Origin: DAIUFH01 sp036844705
GTDB lineage: Bacteria > Bacillota > Clostridia > Tissierellales > Tissierellaceae
NCBI GenBank assembly: GCA_036844705.1
Contig: DAIUFH010000031.1
Coordinates: forward strand, 1-23,553
Reading direction: 5' to 3'
DNA: 23,553 nt
Shown here one piece after another: positions 7,562-13,944 of this stretch. The notes under the pieces were generated by a model. The model saw nothing but the letters and a program-made list of their open reading frames with translations, ran no database searches and was not told the origin of the DNA. The translations under genes and the position numbers were made by a program. How positions within the stretch are numbered: the stretch's first letter is position 1; each line of letters opens with the position of its first letter.

Positions 7562-10108
7562 CTAAAACACTAATGACTGTAATTCACTTTTAATAATACC
7601 AATTTCCTTGCTGTATGCATCCTTTCTCAGAATAAACACCTCCCCATCTAACTCTTTAATTAAATAGTTCTTATATTCAACATTTTTACGAATGTTTATT
7701 GTATATGGTTGAAGTCTTTTGAGAATTACTTTTATATCATAGAATCTATTATCTTCTACTGCTTCATAGAATTCATTAATTAGTTGTTCGTTTTCATATT
7801 GAACGATTACACTTAATGTATTTTCTTTAATTAAATCAAATTCTCTACCTGCTGTCTTAAAACCTTGTTTTAAGGTAAATTGCGGATCTTCATCATGTTC
7901 ATTTTTATAATTGTCTATACCCTTTGGATTTATAGTTAACAAGTTAAAAATTGTATCATCTTCATTTATTGGAAACTCTAAACTTCTTCCCCCTACTTCT
8001 TCATTGGAAAATAGTTTATGAAAATAGTAACCACAGGCTTGTTCAATATTGATTGGTCCATTATTTATGTCTTCAATCTTAAGTAATCTAAATGCTGACT
8101 CAGCTGCTGTTTCTTGTTTTTGTATTTCTTTAAGGTACTTTAAGTTTTCATCTTTATATTTAAATATGAAAAGCTTTCCTTTTATTGATCTCTTACCTTC
8201 TCTATTACACCGTCCTCCACATTGTATAATACTATCTATACCTGCTAAAGATCTATATATCAAATCAAAATCTATATCCACTCCAGCTTCAACAAGCTTT
8301 GTGCTAATACATATTAACTTTCTATTATCTTTTAAGTTTCTTAGATCTTTAAGTCTTCCTTTCATGTAATCTATTATTTCTAATCTGTGCTTTGCACACT
8401 GATTCGTTGTTAGATAGATAATTTCACAATCTAAATCAAGTAATTCACTGTCTATTATTAATGCATTATAAATATTTGAGACAGCTCTCTTAGTATTTAA
8501 TACTACTAAAGCACTTTGCTCATTAGCTATCTCTGTTTTTATATGATTGACTATATCATTAGTTTCAAATTCTACATTTAATTCTTCACCTAATAAACTA
8601 TAATAATTAACTCTATGGAATACACTAATATCTTTTGTTGCACTATGGTTCAAGGTTTTTCCTAATTCTTCTTTATAAAAGCAAGGGTATGTAAGTGCAT
8701 CCTTGTTATCAAGGTTAGGCGGAGTTGCTGTACTATGCACAATGTTACAATTCATAATATTTACTAAAAAATTAGTCATTAAATTAAAATTATATATAGC
8801 TTTGTTTGGTAAACTTTGAATTTCATCTATAACAATTACTGAATTGATTAATTTTGAAAACCTCCTTATATTTGAAGCCTTATCTTTAAACATCGTATTT
8901 GATAACTGAACTAGGGTTGTCAAAATTACAGGTGACTCCCAACTTTCTTTTAGATATTCATACTCTCTATATTCATTTTGATCGTTCTCATCTATTTCAC
9001 CCTCATAATCATCAATAATGTTGCTATGATGCTCTAGTACATATTCTTCTCCTACAACACTTTTAATGGACGAAGCATTCTGTTCAAGAACAGATAGATA
9101 AGCTGTGCAATAAAGGACTCTTGATTTATTAAACTTATTACAGTTCCCTATTGCATATCTAAGTGCTGCAAATGTTTTTCCTGCCCCAACTGGCATATCC
9201 AGTTTATATGCACCATTCTCACTTACAAGGGATTGTTCATATAATTCATTAGCCAATTCCGTTCTAACCATATCTAATTTTGATTCCTTATTATCTTCAA
9301 ACTTAGCATATAGGGATTCTACTGATTCACTCATTTGACCCCATATTATAATTTTATCTTCTACAGAATATACTCTATCCTTATCTGTTCTATAATAATT
9401 AGATGAATCATAAATGTCTGCTTCTTTTAATATAGATAATAAAAGCCTTATTAATGAACCATAATAAAAATATAGTGCCTTTTTTCTATGTATCTTCTCC
9501 TTATCCTTATCTGTTTTAACATTGAATTTTCTTGCCATTTCTTTTAATTTTATATAAACTTGTTCAAATTCTATAAATCCTTCATAGTAAAGATCATATA
9601 TAGTCGTATTATTTGCCCTTTTATATTCGCTATTTAAGAAATTGAAAAATTCTAAATCTTTTTCCATTTCAGTTGAATCATTATTATAGTTTAATCTAAT
9701 TTTAGTATGATAATTACAATTTTTATCAATGATGTCATAAAGCCCATGATGAGATAAAATAGGATACTGTAATATCTCCTTATACAGCTTCAAAACTTTT
9801 TCTTTTGTATCTACTTCATCTCTATGTTTGTTTTTCACTTTATCCTCTATATAATCTAATAATCTTGCACCAGCAGAAATATGGTTCACCATACCTCTAT
9901 ATTCGCCTTTAATATAAATCTGAAATTCGTGCCTATACTTTCCAAAGTCATGTAGAATTCCAAGCAACTCACATGTACTTTTTAGTCTTACTGTACTTCC
10001 AATGTTCTTGGATATCCTTGACACTTCAAATAAATGATCCATTAAGAATTGTTTTTTAAGTGGATTTTCCTTATCATAATGAGCTAAAAGTTTACTATAA
10101 TTTTTCAT
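7562..10108 (-). CDS. cas3: Cas3 nuclease-helicase, type I-C
   Basis: Cas3 is the effector that degrades target DNA after Cascade has formed an R-loop. The protein has 848 residues with both modules fused. The N-terminal HD nuclease shows H25 (DHLFEV), H53-D54 (ILHDFGK), H76 (VNHISAGA), H120-H121 (SHHGL) and D231 (KEADIYD). The SF2 helicase shows Walker A PVGAGKT (306-312), DEIQ (428-431), STATPP (459-464), motif V STKLVEAGVDID (602-613) and motif VI QCGGRCNREG (629-638). All key residues are intact. It is the first gene of the operon, with ribosome binding site GAGGAG 10 nt before the ATG. It follows an untranslated leader of roughly 250 nt if the promoter at 10373-10400 is used. Confidence 0.97.
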   Translation of the reverse strand: MKNYSKLLAHYDKENPLKKQFLMDHLFEVSRISKNIGSTVRLKSTCELLGILHDFGKYRHEFQIYIKGEYRGMVNHISAGARLLDYIEDKVKNKHRDEVDTKEKVLKLYKEILQYPILSHHGLYDIIDKNCNYHTKIRLNYNNDSTEMEKDLEFFNFLNSEYKRANNTTIYDLYYEGFIEFEQVYIKLKEMARKFNVKTDKDKEKIHRKKALYFYYGSLIRLLLSILKEADIYDSSNYYRTDKDRVYSVEDKIIIWGQMSESVESLYAKFEDNKESKLDMVRTELANELYEQSLVSENGAYKLDMPVGAGKTFAALRYAIGNCNKFNKSRVLYCTAYLSVLEQNASSIKSVVGEEYVLEHHSNIIDDYEGEIDENDQNEYREYEYLKESWESPVILTTLVQLSNTMFKDKASNIRRFSKLINSVIVIDEIQSLPNKAIYNFNLMTNFLVNIMNCNIVHSTATPPNLDNKDALTYPCFYKEELGKTLNHSATKDISVFHRVNYYSLLGEELNVEFETNDIVNHIKTEIANEQSALVVLNTKRAVSNIYNALIIDSELLDLDCEIIYLTTNQCAKHRLEIIDYMKGRLKDLRNLKDNRKLICISTKLVEAGVDIDFDLIYRSLAGIDSIIQCGGRCNREGKRSIKGKLFIFKYKDENLKYLKEIQKQETAAESAFRLLKIEDINNGPINIEQACGYYFHKLFSNEEVGGRSLEFPINEDDTIFNLLTINPKGIDNYKNEHDEDPQFTLKQGFKTAGREFDLIKENTLSVIVQYENEQLINEFYEAVEDNRFYDIKVILKRLQPYTINIRKNVEYKNYLIKELDGEVFILRKDAYSKEIGIIKSELQSLVF

Positions 10109-10226
10109 TAAACCATCTCCTCAATTTATCATTTATATTGCTAATATAACCTATAACTCTTGTAATCATCGTGTATCAAACAATGTCTTTTTCTTATCAC
10201 TCAACAATATCTATATTTAAAAAGGA

Positions 10227-10288
10227 GTTTCGCCTCTTTATATCGAATAATATAAGCACACTAACTATTATATTAAGAAGGCGAAAAC
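10227..10288 (-). terminator. Hairpin with T run in the cas 5' leader (attenuator candidate)
   Basis: On the minus strand, arms containing TTTCGCC and GGCGAAA enclose a further imperfect AT-rich stem, about 17 paired bases in all. The 3' arm is followed by TCC and a run of five T (10223-10219). It lies between the predicted cas promoter and cas3, inside the untranslated leader, so it could cause partial termination. The T run starts 4 nt after the stem, which is weaker than a standard terminator. It could instead act as an mRNA 5' stabiliser. Confidence 0.4.
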
Positions 10289-10320
10289 CCATTAACCACA
10301 ATTTGTCTTAGTACCATTAT

Positions 10321-10347
10321 AAGTATTTATTTTAAAATAAAATACTT
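10321..10347. repeat. AT-rich near-perfect palindrome just inside the cas transcript
   Basis: AAGTATTT and AAATACTT arms surround an ATTTTAAAAT core, with one unpaired base. The palindrome begins about 20 nt downstream of the predicted cas start point and its right end overlaps the TTC preceding the guide target. It may be an operator for a dimeric repressor or an RNA hairpin. There is no T run on either side in the right place for a terminator. Confidence 0.5.
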
Positions 10348-10365
10348 CTATATATATTTAATGTT
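10346..10365 (+). promoter_or_regulatory. Predicted Cascade binding site: TTC PAM plus partial protospacer
   Basis: TTC at 10346-10348 is followed by TATATATATTTAATGTT (10349-10365). The guide-like sequence after the repeat-like element reads TATATTTATTTTATGTT (10549-10565). The two agree at 15 of 17 positions and differ only at positions 6 and 12, the bases flipped out of the crRNA-DNA duplex in type I Cascades. From position 18 the match ends. The site covers the predicted transcription start (about 10366) and the first 20 nt of the cas operon, so bound Cascade would block initiation or escape. The match, PAM and position are seen directly; the repression is inferred. Confidence 0.6.
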
Positions 10366-10372
10366 ATCTACT

Positions 10373-10400
10373 ATTATATATTAATCATATTTAAATTCAA
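10373..10400 (-). promoter_or_regulatory. Predicted promoter of the cas operon
   Basis: Reading leftward, TTGAAT (10400-10395) and TATAAT (10378-10373) are separated by 16 bp, a good housekeeping-type promoter. Transcription would start near 10366 and give a leader of about 257 nt before the cas3 ATG. Other TATAAT hexamers on this strand (10321-10316 and 10272-10267) have poor -35 partners, so this is the best candidate. The -35 lies inside the 20-bp motif repeated at 10479-10498. Confidence 0.5.
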
Positions 10401-10410
10401 TAGTAAAATA
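10391..10410 (+). repeat. 20-bp motif, copy 1 (over the cas -35 box)
   Basis: The motif TTAAATTC-N4-GTAAAATA occurs here and again at 10479-10498 with 18 of 20 bases identical, 88 bp apart in the same orientation. Copy 1 covers the predicted -35 box of the cas promoter. Copy 2 covers the extended -10 of the plus-strand RNA promoter. A shared regulator-binding site is one reading. The high AT content makes chance similarity possible. Confidence 0.45.
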
Positions 10411-10478
10411 CATAAATTGTTAAAGTTTTTATAAAATATAAATATTGAGTTATTGAGTTGATATTTACTATAAAAAAA

Positions 10479-10498
10479 TTAAATTCTATGGTAAAATA
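10479..10498 (+). repeat. 20-bp motif, copy 2 (over the -10 of the guide RNA promoter)
   Basis: This is the second copy of TTAAATTC-N4-GTAAAATA, differing from the first at two central positions. It includes the extended -10 TGGTAAAAT of the promoter that precedes the repeat-like RNA. Confidence 0.45.
10489..10497 (+). promoter_or_regulatory. Extended -10 promoter of the CRISPR-repeat-like RNA
   Basis: TGGTAAAAT (10489-10497) is a TGn extended -10 with a hexamer one base from consensus. Such promoters do not need a -35, and none is clear here. Initiation is expected about 7 nt downstream, at 10504, which is exactly the first base of the repeat-like GTCGC. That coincidence supports both the promoter and the RNA. 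Confidence 0.5.
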
Positions 10499-10503
10499 AT
10501 AAT

Positions 10504-10600
10504 GTCGCTTAATTATTCCTAAAGGATTCGTTAGGTGTGGATTGAAATTATATTTATTTTATGTTCAGAAAAGTCTCAAATTAATTTTAATTTGGGACTT
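10504..10600 (+). ncRNA. CreR/CreA-like guide RNA: degenerate mini-CRISPR aimed at the cas promoter
   Basis: Positions 10504-10548 resemble one expanded repeat of the array in the opposite orientation. It starts GTCGCTT and ends GTGGATTGAAAT, and a longer imperfect stem (12 of 14 positions pairing, TAAA loop) replaces the 7-bp array stem. The last 11 nt, TGGATTGAAAT, equal the I-C crRNA handle, with one G-to-A change from the array repeat. A guide-like segment starts at 10549; its first 17 nt match a TTC-flanked site at the cas promoter except at positions 6 and 12. No second repeat follows. Instead a perfect 12-bp hairpin with one G-U pair (10571-10582/10589-10600) may define the 3' end. The layout matches known Cascade-guided regulator RNAs (CreR) and antitoxin RNAs (CreA). 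Processing by Cas5c and repression of cas3 are inferred. Confidence 0.65.
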
Positions 10601-10649
10601 ATTACTTATATGTATATTAATATTTGCTTTTCCCCTTACTATATTTTAA

Positions 10650-10748
10650 TTATGAATGGCTACTCTCCCATCCCTCCGTTATATTTCCAATATATTCTTC
10701 TACATTTTTTTGTAAATCCTTCTTTTTATAAAACTTTTCTATGATTTT
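10650..10748 (-). pseudogene. Possible 3' remnant of a lost gene
   Basis: A minus-strand frame of 32 codons ends with a TAA at 10650-10652 and encodes a peptide ending GNITEGWESSHS, with KKKDLQKNVEEYI before it. Its composition resembles a real soluble protein C-terminus more than random AT-rich translation. It has no start codon or ribosome binding site and is closed upstream by an in-frame stop. I do not recognise a family. The rest of 10601-10938 shows no gene apart from the promoter of the next operon. Confidence 0.2.
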
Positions 10749-10901
10749 TTACAATATTTTATAATTCTTGCTATTATTATTTATAAATTATATTTAATTT
10801 ATCTCATATGATTTACATCTGTCTATTATCACACTATTATTATGATAATTACTAGACATATCAAATAAACAATTGCCAGAAGTGAGATACTAATAAATGG
10901 G

Positions 10902-10907
10902 TATAAT
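10902..10907 (+). promoter_or_regulatory. -10 box of the hydrolase operon promoter
   Basis: A perfect TATAAT lies 31 bp upstream of the hydrolase ATG and about 20 bp before its GAGGGGG ribosome binding site. A TTGCCA at 10873-10878 is 23 bp away, too far for a normal -35, so the promoter is supported mainly by the -10 and position. Confidence 0.4.
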
Positions 10908-10938
10908 ATAAAAAGCATATTATACGAGGGGGTTCTGA

Positions 10939-11862
10939 ATGAAGAGATTTGAAAAGTTAGCTTTAAAACTTTTTTCTAAGTTATCTATAAATTTAAAAAA
11001 GCATTACAAACTTTTTCGCAAGGCTTTTAATGCAGTAAATTCTCCAAAGGAACCAGTTTATAAAATGCTAGATCACAAAATGATGGTAGAAGATAGAGAA
11101 ATCCCCGTTCGTCTTTTTGTACCAAAGGACAGAAAAGCACAAAAAGTATTGATATTCTTTCATGGCGGTGGCTGGGTAATCGGCGGTATTGACTCTTATA
11201 CTAATGTTTGTGCTGCACTTGCAAATAAAACTGGCCATAGCATAATTTCAGTTGACTATCGACTAGCTCCGGAACATCCTTTTCCGGCTGGACTTGAGGA
11301 TTGTTATCACGTTACAAAGGAGATATTTTTAAATCTTGATATATTGAAATGTAAACAGGAGGATATTACTCTAATTGGTGATAGTGCAGGAGGAAATCTA
11401 GCGGCAGTAGTTTCACTTAGAGCGAGAGACTTTGGAGATTTTCTACCAAAAAAACAGATTCTCATATATCCAGTAACAAATTACGATCATACGGAATCAT
11501 CCCCTTATCCTTCTGTTATTGAAAATGGTAAGAATTATATACTAACATCAGAACGTGTACAGGACTATATGGAACTTTACGTGCCAACTGAGAAGGACAG
11601 ATATAGTCCTTATGTTGCACCAATATTGTCAAAGGATTTATCAAATCAGCCAAATACTTTAATTATTACATCAGAATTTGACCCTCTCCGTGATGAAGGC
11701 GAAGCATACGGAAAAAAGCTGAGAAGTTTTGGTAATGATGTTATAATATATAGAATGAAGGATGCACTTCATGGTTTTTTGACTAATGCTGTAAAATCAG
11801 ATGACTCAGAAAAGTGCTATGAAATCATCGATTCATTTCTAAACGATAAAAAACTGAAGTGA
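10939..11862 (+). CDS. Alpha/beta hydrolase, hormone-sensitive-lipase family (carboxylesterase)
   Basis: This 307-residue serine hydrolase probably cleaves or transfers short acyl esters. HGGGW (75-79) forms the oxyanion hole typical of the HSL/family IV esterases, and GDSAGGN (147-153) places the nucleophile at S149. D248 in EFDPLRDEG and H278 in LHGF complete the triad. DYRLAPEHPFPAG (106-118) is also characteristic. There is no signal peptide, so the protein is cytoplasmic. The first 35 residues are basic and amphipathic and might touch the membrane. The ATG follows a strong GAGGGGG. It is the first of three tightly linked genes; the next begins 7 bp later. That neighbour is an acyltransferase, which suggests a shared ester substrate, though the substrate cannot be read from the sequence. 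Confidence 0.9.
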   Translation: MKRFEKLALKLFSKLSINLKKHYKLFRKAFNAVNSPKEPVYKMLDHKMMVEDREIPVRLFVPKDRKAQKVLIFFHGGGWVIGGIDSYTNVCAALANKTGHSIISVDYRLAPEHPFPAGLEDCYHVTKEIFLNLDILKCKQEDITLIGDSAGGNLAAVVSLRARDFGDFLPKKQILIYPVTNYDHTESSPYPSVIENGKNYILTSERVQDYMELYVPTEKDRYSPYVAPILSKDLSNQPNTLIITSEFDPLRDEGEAYGKKLRSFGNDVIIYRMKDALHGFLTNAVKSDDSEKCYEIIDSFLNDKKLK

Positions 11863-11869
11863 GGAAAAA

Positions 11870-13138
11870 ATGAAACAGAAGAAGACAATAAAATGGAGAA
11901 GACTTGATAATGCTTCAAAGATTTTCCCTGCAACTATTACAAGTATAGACACCAAGGTTTTCAGACTGAGCTGCGAATTATACGATACTATAGATCCTGA
12001 GATTCTTCAAAAATCTCTGGATTTAACTATAGAAAGCTTTCCACTATATAAATCAGTCCTTAGAAGAGGGATCTTCTGGTATTATTTTGAGTCAAGTGAC
12101 ATTAAACCAGAAGTGGAAATTGAGTCTCTGCCTGTATGTGCACCAATTTACATTAAGGAAAAGCGAAACCTTTTATTTAGGGTTATATATTATAACAAGA
12201 GAATTAATCTTGAAGTTTTTCACGCTCTTACTGATGGTTCAGGCTCCATGTGGTTTATGGAAACACTAATCTATCATTATATGACCATTAGATATAAAGA
12301 CAAGCTTTCTGATGATATTCCAAAAATAAACTACAAGGCTTCCATTAGTGAAAAAATGGATGATAGCTTTGAAAAAATTCACAATAAAATTGAGAATAGA
12401 AATAAAAAATCCAAAAGAAATAAAGAAAAAGCTTACCACATTAAGGGAAATAAAAATGATGAAAACAGAACAAGATTGATAGAAGGCTCTATGTCTGTAA
12501 AATCAGTATTGGATTTGGCACATAAGTACAACACAACATTGACTGTATTTTTAACATCATTATTCTTCTATTCTATATATAAAGAGATGCCTTCAAATAA
12601 AGTCATTTATCCCGTTATATTATCGGTGCCTATCAATTTAAGACAATATTACGAGTCAGCAACAGCCAGAAACTTTTTTAGTACAATGAATATTTCGTAT
12701 GATTTCAATAAAAATAGTCCAGAGCTTGAGTCAATTATTGAAAGTGTAAATGATTCTTTTAAGAGAGGACTTACAAAAGAAGAGATTTCAATTCATTTAT
12801 ATAAATTGATGTCTTTAGAGAAAAATCCTTTTACTAGAATTATTCCCTTGGGGCTAAAAGACTTAACTCTTAAAATTGCCAATCATATTAATGATAGAAG
12901 AATTACAACAACTATATCTAATATAGGTCAAATTAAGATGCCCACGGAGTTTCAGGATTATATTCATCAATTTAGCATTTGTGTAAGTGCCAGAAGACCA
13001 CAAATCACCCTCTGTTCTTATAAGGATAATCTGGTCATAAGCTTTACATCTCCTTTCGAGGAGACGGATATTCAAAGAACATTTTTTAAATATCTAACTA
13101 GCAATAATATTGAAGTTACTATTACTTCAAACTTTTAA
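11870..13138 (+). CDS. HxxxDG acyltransferase, alcohol acetyltransferase/condensation-domain type
   Basis: This 422-residue protein is a member of the CoA-dependent acyltransferase superfamily. HALTDG (118-123) in EVFHALTDGSGSMWF is the HxxxDG catalytic motif shared by condensation domains, alcohol acetyltransferases and wax-ester-type enzymes. The first half (residues 1-150) begins with KWRRLDNASKIFP, a start I associate with bacterial alcohol-acetyltransferase-like proteins. A lysine-rich insertion lies at about 165-200. No carrier-protein or adenylation domain is linked, so this is not an NRPS. The ribosome binding site TGAGGA overlaps the stop region of the hydrolase. A likely role is esterifying an alcohol or lipid, with the upstream esterase acting on the same type of bond. 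The substrate is unknown. Confidence 0.75.
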   Translation: MKQKKTIKWRRLDNASKIFPATITSIDTKVFRLSCELYDTIDPEILQKSLDLTIESFPLYKSVLRRGIFWYYFESSDIKPEVEIESLPVCAPIYIKEKRNLLFRVIYYNKRINLEVFHALTDGSGSMWFMETLIYHYMTIRYKDKLSDDIPKINYKASISEKMDDSFEKIHNKIENRNKKSKRNKEKAYHIKGNKNDENRTRLIEGSMSVKSVLDLAHKYNTTLTVFLTSLFFYSIYKEMPSNKVIYPVILSVPINLRQYYESATARNFFSTMNISYDFNKNSPELESIIESVNDSFKRGLTKEEISIHLYKLMSLEKNPFTRIIPLGLKDLTLKIANHINDRRITTTISNIGQIKMPTEFQDYIHQFSICVSARRPQITLCSYKDNLVISFTSPFEETDIQRTFFKYLTSNNIEVTITSNF

Positions 13139-13151
13139 GGAAGGAGTTAAC

Positions 13152-13817
13152 ATGCAATACTGTAATCACTGCAAAATTTATATAAAAAATAAAAGAGAAA
13201 GATGTACGCTTTGCGAAAACATTCTGCCAGATAGTAATGATTATAAAGATAGCAAGACTTTTCCAATAATTTCGCCATTTTATGAGAGTCATTTAGTTAT
13301 AAAAATACTTGTTTTCATTTCTATAGCAGCCATAGTTATTAGCTTTGCAATTAATATAATATTTCCTGCAACCGTAAACTGGCCATTATTAGTAATATTT
13401 GGACTACTAAGCATATGGCTTGGACTTATAGTAATTTTACGGAGAGGATATCATATGCCTAAGAAAATCGTTTGGCAGGTATTTATCATATCATTGCTCT
13501 CAATTTTCTGGGATTGGAAAATCGGATGGAAAGGATGGTCTTTAAATTACGTAATTCCTATTACCTGTGTTTCTGCCATGATAATAATGTATATAACTGC
13601 AAAAATACTTAGACTTGGCTCACGAGATTATATAACCTATGCTTTAATTGATGGATTTTTGGGCATAGTTCCAATTTTATTTATTGTTTTCAACTGGGTC
13701 AATGTGATATATCCATCTATCATAAGTATTGCTACAAGCATAATCTCAATAGCCGCTATATTCATATTTCAGGGAGAGGACATTAAATTAGAATTAAATA
13801 AAAGAATGCATATATAG
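13152..13817 (+). CDS. Zinc-ribbon integral membrane protein, DUF6320-like
   Basis: The 221-residue protein starts with a small zinc ribbon (C4, C7, C18, C21 in YCNHCKIYIK and RCTLCENILP). It continues with about six hydrophobic segments (roughly 48-68, 74-96, 108-122, 128-147, 158-180 and 185-200). It ends in a short charged tail. I recall this architecture, next to alcohol-acetyltransferase-like genes, as DUF6320; the role is unknown. The frame is open to an ATG at 13110 that lies inside the preceding gene. I chose 13152 because AAGGAG is placed ideally in front of it and the zinc ribbon begins there. It is the last gene of the three-gene operon, and a membrane partner suggests that the ester chemistry concerns lipids or cell-envelope molecules. 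Confidence 0.75.
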   Translation: MQYCNHCKIYIKNKRERCTLCENILPDSNDYKDSKTFPIISPFYESHLVIKILVFISIAAIVISFAINIIFPATVNWPLLVIFGLLSIWLGLIVILRRGYHMPKKIVWQVFIISLLSIFWDWKIGWKGWSLNYVIPITCVSAMIIMYITAKILRLGSRDYITYALIDGFLGIVPILFIVFNWVNVIYPSIISIATSIISIAAIFIFQGEDIKLELNKRMHI

Positions 13818-13833
13818 GTGAGAAGTGTCCTTC

Positions 13834-13930
13834 TCCTGTCATCCCGAGCGTAGCCGAAAGATCTCCTGTTTTCAATGCTTTCAGAAGAGGAGATTCCTCT
13901 ATTACGCTTCGCTCAGTCTGAATGACAGGA
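13834..13930. repeat. Large imperfect palindrome, REP-like, between convergent operons
   Basis: The ends TCCTGTCAT and ATGACAGGA are exact complements. Inside are CGAGCGTAGCCGAA on the left and TTCGCTCAGTCTG on the right, then a second complementary pair, AGATCTCCT/AGGAGATTC. The element is clearly more GC-rich than its surroundings. It resembles the dispersed palindromic repeats with a TGTCATyCTGAGCG-type core found in many clostridial genomes, so it may be a non-autonomous mobile element. It lies between two convergent operons and would act as a terminator for both as RNA. Confidence 0.65.
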
Positions 13931-13944
13931 AAGTAGATGTAATT

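Noticed and set aside
10095..10169. 24-codon minus-strand frame overlapping the cas3 start, with tandem AGG-AGA codons, considered as a CreT-like toxin
   Set aside because: The AGG-AGA pair is the cas3 ribosome binding site itself, the frame has no ribosome binding site of its own, and the guide's target lies on the cas promoter rather than next to this frame.
10273..10317. 14-codon minus-strand frame in the cas leader, considered as a toxin or leader peptide
   Set aside because: No ribosome binding site and too short to judge.
10444..10459. Tandem 8-mer ATTGAGTT upstream of the guide RNA promoter
   Set aside because: Only two copies, in AT-rich DNA, and not at a useful distance from the -10 to serve as a -35 box.
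10535..10744. Plus-strand open frame of 69 codons overlapping the guide RNA
   Set aside because: No ribosome binding site; the translation is of low complexity and the DNA is better explained as non-coding RNA and intergenic sequence.
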